7,378 nt of DNA, taken from assembly GCA_001821795.1 (NCBI GenBank), contig MHOB01000044.1:1-7378 (forward strand), written 5' to 3'. Numbering within the stretch: the stretch's first letter is position 1; each line of letters begins with the position of its first letter. The position numbers and the translations under genes were made by a program. Shown here one piece after another: positions 1-5,752 of the stretch. Source of the stretch: Candidatus Ryanbacteria bacterium RIFCSPLOWO2_12_FULL_47_9c. GTDB taxonomy: Bacteria; Patescibacteriota; Minisyncoccia; Ryanbacterales; GWA2-47-10b. The notes under the pieces were generated by a model. It saw only the letters and a list, made by a program, of their open reading frames with translations. It did no database searches and was not told where the DNA came from.

Positions 1-542
1 ATGCCCGCGTCGACGCTCTTTGCTCCAAAATCAGGACACTCGCCAAAGGGTAAAAATGGTTCGTTTTCAACTTGCCATATTATGATCGCGGGAAAGTTCT
101 TATAGCGAAGGATAACCTTCCCCATATAATCAAAAAGTTCGTTGTCCTGCTTTTCGAGTGTAAGATCCTTCGCCCATTTGGGAATGTGGCACTCGGGCCA
201 CCGCGGCACTTTCCTGCCAATTACAAAAATGATACGCGCACCATGTCTCTGCGCTTCCTCGACCTGAAAATCAAGGCGCGAATAATCGAAAGAATCTTTT
301 TCTTTCTCAATCTCGTCCCAGTAAGCCGATATCCGTACGTTCCTGACTCCGAGATCGTCGAACAACGCACGATATACTTCTTTCCAATCAAGACCAAGCG
401 CTTCAGCCGCTTGGGGGACAAACGTAACACCATAAAGTCTTGGTGTTTTTCGCGGCACGCGCTGTATAAGAAGAAGAAAAACAAAAAAACCAACAACAAA
501 AACCAGAAAAATGTACTTTACCGCTCTTAATATCATTCTCAT
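1..542 (-). CDS. Membrane-anchored cellulase-like glycoside hydrolase, N-terminal part (runs off left edge)
   Basis: The reading frame is open from ATG 542 to the left edge: 180 codons with no stop, so the C-terminal part is missing. Residues 1-9 are basic and 10-26 form one hydrophobic segment (YIFLVFVVGFFVFLLLI), an uncleaved signal anchor or signal peptide that puts the enzyme outside the membrane. The rest looks like a TIM-barrel glycoside hydrolase of the GH5/GH42-like clan: LYGVTFVPQ (36-44), an early strand VRNVRISAYWDEIE (66-79), a strand ARIIFVIGRKVPRWPECHIP (102-121), and WQVENEP (156-162), where E161 after N160 fits the usual acid/base Glu of clan GH-A. The nucleophile Glu would lie in the missing part. 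Substrate and exact family cannot be read. The start lies 2 nt after the upstream TGA (TGA-TT-ATG) with no Shine-Dalgarno, which suggests coupling to the EamA-type gene. A second in-frame ATG at 536 is possible. Confidence 0.82.
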   Translation of the reverse strand, partial: MRMILRAVKYIFLVFVVGFFVFLLLIQRVPRKTPRLYGVTFVPQAAEALGLDWKEVYRALFDDLGVRNVRISAYWDEIEKEKDSFDYSRLDFQVEEAQRHGARIIFVIGRKVPRWPECHIPKWAKDLTLEKQDNELFDYMGKVILRYKNFPAIIIWQVENEPFLPFGECPDFGAKSVDAG

Positions 543-544
543 AA

Positions 545-1471
545 TCACGCGATCAATAAGACGAGGGCTGTTGCAATGTACGTCGTGCCAATCAATTTCA
601 CTACAACCGAGTGTGCATCAAATGATTCCCGGAGCGCATGGGGTAGAAAAGACGTTGCAAACGCAGTAAGAATAAAAACAAAAAAATGCTCAAGCCCCTT
701 CATGGCATTAATAATGCTGACCGGACCAAAATAAATGGAAATGTTCAATAAGAAGAACCCCCCACCCGCGATGACTTTATTGATCACAAAAAGACTAACC
801 GAGCCGCGCTCTGCCGTACGCGAAACTTCACGGATTTTCAGCCAAACACCGGGAATACAAAGCATAAAAAAAGCAGTAACAAGAGAACCGAAACGACCCC
901 AGAAAAAACCAACAAAAAAAGGAGCGCGCGATATCGATACTTCTTCAAGCGCTTTGAATAATTCTTTCGATAAAAAAAACGATGAGGCAAAGAAAAACGC
1001 CGCGCCAAGAGAAAATATAACAACCCTTCCGTTAAAACGCGCCTCTTTTTCCCGAAATTCAAGTGAAAGTAAGACACCGCCCACGATCAAAAGAAAAAGT
1101 GCAAGAAACTCTTCAAGCGATATTACTTCTCCCGAAAAGATATACGAAAAAATGAGAATAAATATTGGGGAAGCGCCGCCAACAAGGGGAACCGCGCGCG
1201 AAGCATCGCCGGAAGAAAGCGCGGAATAAAGAAAATAGAGCGCCATCACAAGTGCGGCACCGGAGAGAAACGCCAAGAAAAAAATGCCAAAAGGTATCAA
1301 TTCAAATCCAACAGGAGCAAAAACGATAAGCGGGAATATACTGAAAAGACCAGTATAAAACGCATACGCAAGCGGACTAAGACGATTTGTACTGACGAGC
1401 ACCTTGTCTACTGTCTGGGAAAGTGCGCTGAAAAAGTACGATCCCACCGCAAGCGGTATCCATAAAAGCAT
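545..1471 (-). CDS. EamA/DMT-superfamily ten-helix membrane transporter
   Basis: This 308-residue protein is very hydrophobic, with about ten predicted helices (roughly 4-20, 33-52, 60-83, 94-113, 120-137, 149-167, 184-206, 225-247, 258-277, 290-307). That matches the length and the 5+5 internal duplication of the drug/metabolite transporter superfamily. Residues around SRAVPLVGGASPIFILIFSY (91-110), then a short loop and LFLLIVGGVLLSL (125-137), are the typical end of an EamA half. Members move small metabolites such as amino acids or nucleotide sugars across the inner membrane; the substrate here is unknown. It starts 12 nt after the trmD stop and ends 2 nt before the glycoside hydrolase start, so the two probably share a transcript. 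There is no Shine-Dalgarno. A perfect extended -10 lies directly before the ATG, so it may be transcribed separately from trmD as a leaderless mRNA. Confidence 0.85.
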   Translation of the reverse strand: MLLWIPLAVGSYFFSALSQTVDKVLVSTNRLSPLAYAFYTGLFSIFPLIVFAPVGFELIPFGIFFLAFLSGAALVMALYFLYSALSSGDASRAVPLVGGASPIFILIFSYIFSGEVISLEEFLALFLLIVGGVLLSLEFREKEARFNGRVVIFSLGAAFFFASSFFLSKELFKALEEVSISRAPFFVGFFWGRFGSLVTAFFMLCIPGVWLKIREVSRTAERGSVSLFVINKVIAGGGFFLLNISIYFGPVSIINAMKGLEHFFVFILTAFATSFLPHALRESFDAHSVVVKLIGTTYIATALVLLIA

Positions 1472-1477
1472 GATTTT

Positions 1478-1486
1478 ATTATATCA
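1478..1486 (-). promoter_or_regulatory. Extended -10 promoter (TGaTATAAT) for the EamA-type gene, overlapping the trmD stop
   Basis: On the minus strand, TGATATAAT spans 1486-1478, a perfect match to the extended -10 consensus TGnTATAAT. Its TGA is also the trmD stop codon. Six bases (AAAATC) separate the hexamer from ATG 1471, so a normally spaced start of transcription would fall on or next to the A of the ATG. No -35 hexamer is visible at 16-18 bp spacing, as is common for extended -10 promoters. Confidence 0.5.
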
Positions 1487-2134
1487 CGCCCTGCTGCGCC
1501 ACGCGGAGATCTTCTTATGGTCGCCCGACAAGAGTACGGGCGGCACGCGGTATTTTTTGCCTTTATACGCCACCGCCTCCGGCCGCGTATAAACCGGTAC
1601 GCCAATGCCAAAGCGCCTTTCCTCGAGCGACTCGCGCTTGCCAAGTACTCCGGGAATATGACGCGCGATGGCGTCTATCAAGACCATCGCAGGAAGCTCA
1701 CCTCCTGTGAGCACATAATCACCAATCGAAACCTCCTCTGCCTTAAGCGCCTTTTTGACACGCTCGTCAATCCCCTCATAATGACCAGCAATAAGTATCA
1801 AGTGATCGGTGTTCAGCGACAAGTTTTTTGCCATTTTACTGTTGAATTGTTTGCCAGCTGCTGAAAGAATAAAAACCTTTCTCCTCCAGCGTCCCCTGAG
1901 ATCCGATCTCAGTAATGAGCCGACCGCGCGCAATATCGGCTCCGCCATCATCACCATCCCCGGCCCGCCGCCGTAGGGCTTGCCATCGGCCGTATGGTGT
2001 TTGTCACTCGTAAATTTCCGGATATCAACAATATCAATTTTTATCAGCTTCTTTTCTCGCGCACGCTTCAAAATAGATTCGCCCAGATACGAATCAAATG
2101 CTTTTGGAAATAAGGTAAGAATAGTAAATCGCAT
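1484..2134 (-). CDS. trmD: tRNA (guanine-N1)-methyltransferase TrmD (m1G37)
   Basis: TrmD methylates N1 of G37, next to the anticodon, using S-adenosylmethionine, and prevents +1 frameshifting; it acts as a trefoil-knot (SPOUT) dimer in the cytoplasm. The whole core is present: MRFTILTLFP at the start, DGKPYGGGPGMVM (50-62), IAGHYEGIDERV (115-126), the knot segment SIGDYVLTGGELPAMVLIDAIARHIPGVLG (136-165) and YTRP (182-185) followed by VPPVLLSGDH. The protein has 216 residues, against about 240-255 in most bacteria, because it stops soon after the HKKISAWR element (206-213) and lacks the C-terminal helices. The lid between VLG and YTRP reads SLEERRFGIGVPV instead of the E. coli-type DSFAEGLLDCPH, so the position of the catalytic Asp (D169 in E. 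coli) is uncertain. The usual neighbours rimM and rplS are absent. A terminator lies upstream, so trmD needs its own promoter; there is no Shine-Dalgarno. Confidence 0.95.
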   Translation of the reverse strand: MRFTILTLFPKAFDSYLGESILKRAREKKLIKIDIVDIRKFTSDKHHTADGKPYGGGPGMVMMAEPILRAVGSLLRSDLRGRWRRKVFILSAAGKQFNSKMAKNLSLNTDHLILIAGHYEGIDERVKKALKAEEVSIGDYVLTGGELPAMVLIDAIARHIPGVLGKRESLEERRFGIGVPVYTRPEAVAYKGKKYRVPPVLLSGDHKKISAWRSRA

Positions 2135-2140
2135 ATTTCG

Positions 2141-2168
2141 AGATTAGCATATGAAAAAGTCAAAGCAA
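2141..2168 (-). promoter_or_regulatory. Possible trmD promoter (leaderless arrangement)
   Basis: On the minus strand TTGCTT (2168-2163) is followed after 16 bp by TAATCT (2146-2141), preceded by TGC as an extended -10. The hexamer match to consensus is weak (3 of 6). The distance to ATG 2134 is 6 nt, the same as for rpsP and the EamA-type gene. The upstream terminator means a promoter must lie in this 45-base interval unless read-through is high. Confidence 0.4.
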
Positions 2169-2171
2169 AAA

Positions 2172-2213
2172 CCCTAGAGAAACAAACCCCCCGCGCGAAG
2201 CAGGGGGTTTGTT
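2172..2213 (-). terminator. Intrinsic terminator after the khpA-like gene
   Basis: A perfect 11-bp inverted repeat pairs 2181-2191 with 2203-2213 (AACAAACCCCC / GGGGGTTTGTT). The inner bases can add two G-C pairs and a wobble pair around a short TTCGC loop. In the minus-strand transcript the descending arm ends in GGGGGUUUGUU and runs into UCUCU, giving a GC-rich stem with a U-rich end. It sits 18 bases past the khpA-like stop and about 50 bases before trmD, separating the two transcription units. Confidence 0.85.
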
Positions 2214-2230
2214 ATTCTAAAATGCAATGA

Positions 2231-2545
2231 TTAGAGTTTCAAATCACCCAAATCATCTATGTCTTTCTTTTCCGCCGCCGGAGTTCTGCGGCCCCCTTCG
2301 GGCTCCTCAATCTTGAGGGTAACGCGGGCATTGTGCTTCATGCCAACAACGCGAAGAAGAGTTCGTAGCGCTTTAGCTGTATTTCCGCTCCGGCCGATCA
2401 CTTGACCCATATTTTCTGGGTTTACGTGAAGGGTAAGGAGAACCCCCATCTCATCAACCTTGCGGTCAACTTTGACGTCGTTGGGATTATCTACCAAAGC
2501 TTTCACCACGTACTCAAGAAAGTTCTGATCTGCAAGTTCTGACAT
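2231..2545 (-). CDS. khpA: KH-domain RNA-binding protein, KhpA-like
   Basis: This 104-residue protein starts MSELADQNFLEYVVKALVDNP and carries one type II KH domain with the GxxG loop IGRSGNTAKALRTLL (50-64). The fold and its place right after rpsP are those of KhpA (YlqC), a small RNA chaperone that in Gram-positive bacteria pairs with KhpB/Jag and affects cell size and sRNA-dependent regulation. The family is usually about 75-85 residues; here about 20 extra residues form a charged C-terminal tail (EEPEGGRRTPAAEKKDIDDLGDLKL). No Shine-Dalgarno precedes ATG 2545. A strong consensus-like promoter in the 87-bp gap after rpsP would give a 5' UTR of roughly 48 nt. In the classical operon rimM would come next; here the gene ends at a terminator. 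Confidence 0.9.
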   Translation of the reverse strand: MSELADQNFLEYVVKALVDNPNDVKVDRKVDEMGVLLTLHVNPENMGQVIGRSGNTAKALRTLLRVVGMKHNARVTLKIEEPEGGRRTPAAEKKDIDDLGDLKL

Positions 2546-2599
2546 GGTACTGAATATGCTGTTATGCGGTAAAAAACGACCTTTCCGTAAGATAAACGC

Positions 2600-2627
2600 A
2601 TTATAGCAGAAACAGAAAAAATTGCAA
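2600..2627 (-). promoter_or_regulatory. Strong promoter between rpsP and the khpA-like gene
   Basis: On the minus strand TTGCAA (2627-2622) lies 16 bp before TATAAT (2605-2600), which is preceded by TGC, giving a complete extended -10 (TGcTATAAT). This is the best promoter match in the window. Transcription would start near 2593, leaving about 48 nt of leader before ATG 2545, unlike the leaderless layout of its neighbours. The leader contains GGAAAGG, but some 38 nt before the start codon, too far to be a ribosome binding site. Confidence 0.7.
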
Positions 2628-2632
2628 GGGTA

Positions 2633-2872
2633 TTACTTTGATCCCCCGCCGCGTTTGAGGAGATCACGCACGGTATTTGTAAGTTGAGCGCCTTTTGACT
2701 GCCAGTATTCAATCCTCTCCCGCTTGAGATTTATATGTTTTCTCCGCGGTTCATACTGCCCCAGAATCTCATTCACTTTCGCGCTCTTTGCAGCACGCCT
2801 CGAGTCCATCAAAACTACCCGAAAATTGGGATCATGTTTACGCCCTACCCGTTGTAAGCGAATTTTGAGCAT
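2633..2872 (-). CDS. rpsP: 30S ribosomal protein bS16
   Basis: The 79-residue protein is a full-length bS16: MLKIRLQRVGRKHDPNFRVVLMDSRRAAKSAK, then LGQYEPR (38-44) and RIEYWQSKGAQLTNTVRDLL (53-72). It binds 16S rRNA and helps assemble the 5' domain of the small subunit. The usual genomic order rpsP-khpA-rimM-trmD is kept only in part, since rimM is missing and a terminator stands before trmD. The start ATG 2872 is fixed by the conserved MLKIRLxRxG. It has no Shine-Dalgarno; instead a promoter with good -35 and -10 elements ends 6 nt before the ATG, so its main mRNA is probably leaderless. Confidence 0.98.
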   Translation of the reverse strand: MLKIRLQRVGRKHDPNFRVVLMDSRRAAKSAKVNEILGQYEPRRKHINLKRERIEYWQSKGAQLTNTVRDLLKRGGGSK

Positions 2873-2878
2873 AACGGG

Positions 2879-2907
2879 ATATTACAACACTTTCTTAGAA
2901 AAATCAA
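2879..2907 (-). promoter_or_regulatory. rpsP promoter, leaderless arrangement
   Basis: On the minus strand TTGATT (2907-2902) and TAATAT (2884-2879) are separated by exactly 17 bp in the 47-bp gap after smc. The -10 ends 6 nt before ATG 2872 (spacer CCCGTT), so transcription should start at or within a base or two of the start codon. Both hexamers match consensus at 4 of 6 positions, including the key T1, A2 and T6 of the -10. Confidence 0.6.
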
Positions 2908-2919
2908 ACCGATGTAGTA

Positions 2920-5055
2920 CTATTCGGTACTCGCGTATTCTTTTGCTTCCTCAAATTTAAGTGAAAGAATCCGCGAGAAACCCGCGCTATCCATGGTGAC
3001 ACCAAAAAGTGCGCCCGCGTGTTCCATTGTCTGACGATTATGAGTGATAATAACAAGTTGCAACTTCCGTGAGAGTTCATCAACAAGATCTCCATATCGT
3101 CCGGAATTCGCCTCGTCGAGTGCCGCGTCCGTTTCATCAAGAACCAAAAACGGGGGCGGATGAATTGCGGACATCGCAAAAAGAAGCGCAACTGACGTAA
3201 GCGCGCGCTCTCCACCCGAAAGCATATCAAGCGAACGCAAACGTTTGCGCGGCACATCAACTGATATTTCTACGCCCCCTGCCGTATTATCTTCCTCCCC
3301 ATCTTCGTTCTTCTCCGGCTTTACGGCGTAGAGCGATGCTTTCCCTCCTCCAAACATCTGTTTGAAATAAGATTGGAACTGCTCGTTTATTTTGCGGAGT
3401 CCCCCAACGAACTTTTCTTTAAGTGTTCCGTCAAGTTCTTTCATAAGACCCTCGAGAGATCGTACCGCCTTCCTAAGATCTTCGAGCTCGCGTTCCAAAA
3501 ATTCATCCCGATTTTTGGTCTCATCAAATTCTTTAAGCACAGAACCATCAATACCACCCGCTTCTTCTAATTTAATGCGCAAGCGCTCAATCGCTCGTAC
3601 CAAAGTATGGCGTTCGGCGTCATCGCGAAATACGTTGCCAGTTTTCTGCTCGCCATCTATTCTCATATCGCGAATGAAATTTGCAAGTTCCGCGCGCCGC
3701 TCATGGCGTTTTTCCTTAGCAAACTCAACTTCGCGAAGCTTTTCCCGAACCGACTCCAATTCATGCTCATACTCGCGAATATGGTGCTCTTGCTCACGAA
3801 GTTCCCCGAGTATACTCTCGCGCTTTGTAGTTTCTTCTTGTTGCTGTTCCCGGAGGTCGTTAATCTTTTTTTCGATTTCACGCAACTGTTCACCGAGCAC
3901 GCGTTTTTTCTCCCGCAGTCCTGAATCACCTTCCTTTGCTCTCTTTTCTCCCCGACAGAGCTTCCGGAGCGACTCCAACATTACTTTTATGTCTTTCAAT
4001 CCAGACTTTAAACTCTCAAAACTATCTTTCTGCATGAGGCCATCTACAAACAAAATAGCATCCCCGAGCTCACGCAGAAATTCCGCCGGAGAGACCGTGC
4101 CCACCTCATTGTTTCCCTCCGTCAAAAGTGCGCCCTCCACCCGACCGAGTTCTCTGTTGAGATTTTTCTGTTTTTCATCAAGATCTACAAGTTTCTCATT
4201 TATCTCTTTATTCATATGCACGCCGGAGTATGTCTTCTCCGCCGCATGGATCTCGTGAGTAAGTACAGAAATTTCATGTTCAAGTTCTTTGCGTTTTTCT
4301 AGAAACGGTTTTTCTTCTTCCCGATCCATTTGCTCAAGCGCAATTATTGTTGCGTGTTCGCAAGATATATATCGGCGGACCTTTTCATCGAGCTCTTTCT
4401 TGAAATCCTCATGTGCGCGCATTTTCTCCGACTGAAGCGCAAGATATTTAAGATGCGGGGCAAGTTCTTTTCTTTGTAAATCAACCTGTCTTACATTTGC
4501 CGCCGTCTCGGCAAGTTTCCGTTCTGCCTCCCGTTTTTTGAGATGATATTCCTTGAGTCCCAAAGATTCCTCGATCATTTCCTGACGTTCGCGTGGTGAT
4601 GCCCATAAAATACGATCAACCTCGCCCTGCGAAATAATATGGTGCTGGGTCGAGCCAAGACCGACGACCGCAAGCATTCCATAAATGTCTTTGAGACGGA
4701 CGACAGAACCGTTAAGTACATACTCGTTAGTTCCATCGCGCATCACCCGTCGCGCCACCACCACGTCATCAAATTCAAGCGGAAAACGCCTCTGTGAATT
4801 ATCAAAAACCAGTTTCACCTCCGCTCGTCCAAGACGCGCTGACAATTCAGAACCGTTAAAAATAAGATCCTCGCCCTTTTTCCCCCGCAGTGACTTCATA
4901 GATTGCTCTCCGAGCACCCATCGTATTGCCTCTACGACATTGGACTTTCCTGACCCATTCGGCCCAACGATCGCGGTAACAGGTGATGAAAATTCGAAAA
5001 TAGTCGTCTTCCCAAACGACTTAAACCCTGAAAGCGTCAAACTCTTTAATTGCAT
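2920..5055 (-). CDS. smc: Short, hinge-less SMC-type chromosome segregation ATPase
   Basis: I place the start at ATG 5055 (MQLKSLTLSGFKSFG), 4 nt after the rnc stop; an upstream start would read a spurious 37-residue basic leader across the end of rnc. The 711-residue protein has both SMC head halves: Walker A GPNGSGKSN (31-39), the Q-loop in ISQGEVDRI (141-149), the signature LSGGERALT (612-620), Walker B FLVLDETDAALD (636-647) and the switch His of THN (671-673). Two charged coiled-coil arms lie between (about 165-310 and 378-555). Typical SMC has about 1150-1200 residues with a globular hinge in the middle; here only about 60 non-repetitive residues (312-372) join the arms and I see no hinge motifs. 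SMC organises and segregates chromosomes, normally with ScpA/ScpB, which are not in this window. Adjacency to rnc is classical. The ATPase looks functional; whether it dimerises through its tip is open. Confidence 0.9.
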   Translation of the reverse strand: MQLKSLTLSGFKSFGKTTIFEFSSPVTAIVGPNGSGKSNVVEAIRWVLGEQSMKSLRGKKGEDLIFNGSELSARLGRAEVKLVFDNSQRRFPLEFDDVVVARRVMRDGTNEYVLNGSVVRLKDIYGMLAVVGLGSTQHHIISQGEVDRILWASPRERQEMIEESLGLKEYHLKKREAERKLAETAANVRQVDLQRKELAPHLKYLALQSEKMRAHEDFKKELDEKVRRYISCEHATIIALEQMDREEEKPFLEKRKELEHEISVLTHEIHAAEKTYSGVHMNKEINEKLVDLDEKQKNLNRELGRVEGALLTEGNNEVGTVSPAEFLRELGDAILFVDGLMQKDSFESLKSGLKDIKVMLESLRKLCRGEKRAKEGDSGLREKKRVLGEQLREIEKKINDLREQQQEETTKRESILGELREQEHHIREYEHELESVREKLREVEFAKEKRHERRAELANFIRDMRIDGEQKTGNVFRDDAERHTLVRAIERLRIKLEEAGGIDGSVLKEFDETKNRDEFLERELEDLRKAVRSLEGLMKELDGTLKEKFVGGLRKINEQFQSYFKQMFGGGKASLYAVKPEKNEDGEEDNTAGGVEISVDVPRKRLRSLDMLSGGERALTSVALLFAMSAIHPPPFLVLDETDAALDEANSGRYGDLVDELSRKLQLVIITHNRQTMEHAGALFGVTMDSAGFSRILSLKFEEAKEYASTE

Positions 5056-5059
5056 ATCG

Positions 5060-5752
5060 CTATGCCCAGCCTTTCTTTTCAAGCGCCTTCCGCGCGGCTT
5101 CAATTTCGGCGTCCTGTTTTGAGGGGCCGCTTCCCTGTGCAACCAGTTCATCGCCCACATAGACACCTACGGAAAATTGCTTTGCGTGGTCAGGTCCCGC
5201 TTCGCGCAAAACACGATAATTCGGAGTAATACCAAGTTGTTCTTGTGCATCCTCCTGAAATGCGCTTTTGGGATCTCTCCAGAGTTTCTTCTCAATCACT
5301 TCGTTGAGATGAGAAAAAACGTGGTCAATAATAAAACGAGAACACACCTCATGCCCCTGATCTATATAAAGCGCACCAACAAACGCTTCAAAAGTATTTG
5401 CCAATATATAGGAACGCGCGCGGCCAGTATCTTTTTTCTCTCCGCGCGAGAGCAATAAGTAATTATTCAAACCAAGACCAGACGCGATCGCCGCAAGCAT
5501 CTCTGCGTTGACAAGGGCGGCACGTAAAGATGTGAGTTCTCCCTCGGGTTTCTCTGGATACTGATTAAAAAGAGCCTCGGTAATAACAAGTTCAAGAACC
5601 GCATCCCCAAGAAATTCAAGACGCTCGTTATGGCCCAATGCGAACGATGGGTTTTCATTAATATAGGAACGGTGCGTCAGCGCCTGCGTAAGAAGTTTTT
5701 TATTTTTGAATCGCACGCCTGTTCTTTTCTCAAGACTCACTATATCAATCAT
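5060..5752 (-). CDS. rnc: Ribonuclease III
   Basis: RNase III cuts double-stranded RNA, matures 16S/23S rRNA precursors and controls some mRNAs. The 230-residue protein is of normal length. It has the nuclease domain with signature NERLEFLGDAVLE (42-54), in which E46 and D50 match the first metal ligands, and the second catalytic helix ILANTFEAFVGALYID (116-131) with E122. A double-stranded RNA-binding domain follows at about 160-226 (DPKSAFQEDAQEQLG to SKQDAEIEAARKALEK). One oddity is N119, where E. coli has catalytic-site D114. The start ATG 5752 overlaps the stop of the NusB-Nudix gene (ATGA), so translation is probably coupled, and smc follows after 4 nt. With NusB just upstream, this is an rRNA transcription and processing cluster. 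Confidence 0.96.
   Translation of the reverse strand: MIDIVSLEKRTGVRFKNKKLLTQALTHRSYINENPSFALGHNERLEFLGDAVLELVITEALFNQYPEKPEGELTSLRAALVNAEMLAAIASGLGLNNYLLLSRGEKKDTGRARSYILANTFEAFVGALYIDQGHEVCSRFIIDHVFSHLNEVIEKKLWRDPKSAFQEDAQEQLGITPNYRVLREAGPDHAKQFSVGVYVGDELVAQGSGPSKQDAEIEAARKALEKKGWA

Noticed and set aside
72..530. Plus-strand open frame of 152 codons, and a minus-strand frame at 221-499
   Set aside because: Both are shadows of the glycoside hydrolase read on the minus strand from ATG 542, which has family motifs; these frames have low-complexity Lys/Asn or Phe/Leu/Arg content and no motif.
735..1229. Plus-strand open frame of 164 codons
   Set aside because: It is antisense to the EamA-type transporter and has only low-complexity Lys/Ser/Arg sequence.
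3940..4125. Rad50-type zinc hook at the SMC tip
   Set aside because: There is no CxxC; only one Cys (residue 367) lies in this segment.
3392..4258. Long plus-strand open frame (288 codons) rich in Ser and Arg
   Set aside because: It lies wholly antisense to the smc coiled-coil region; its Ser/Arg/Phe-rich composition is what the complement of Glu/Lys-rich coiled-coil codons gives, and it resembles no protein.
5056..5166. Earlier in-frame start for smc, adding 37 residues
   Set aside because: The extra residues come from the end of rnc read in another frame; SMC proteins start with the MQLKSLTLSGFKSF-type strand, which has its own ATG at 5055.
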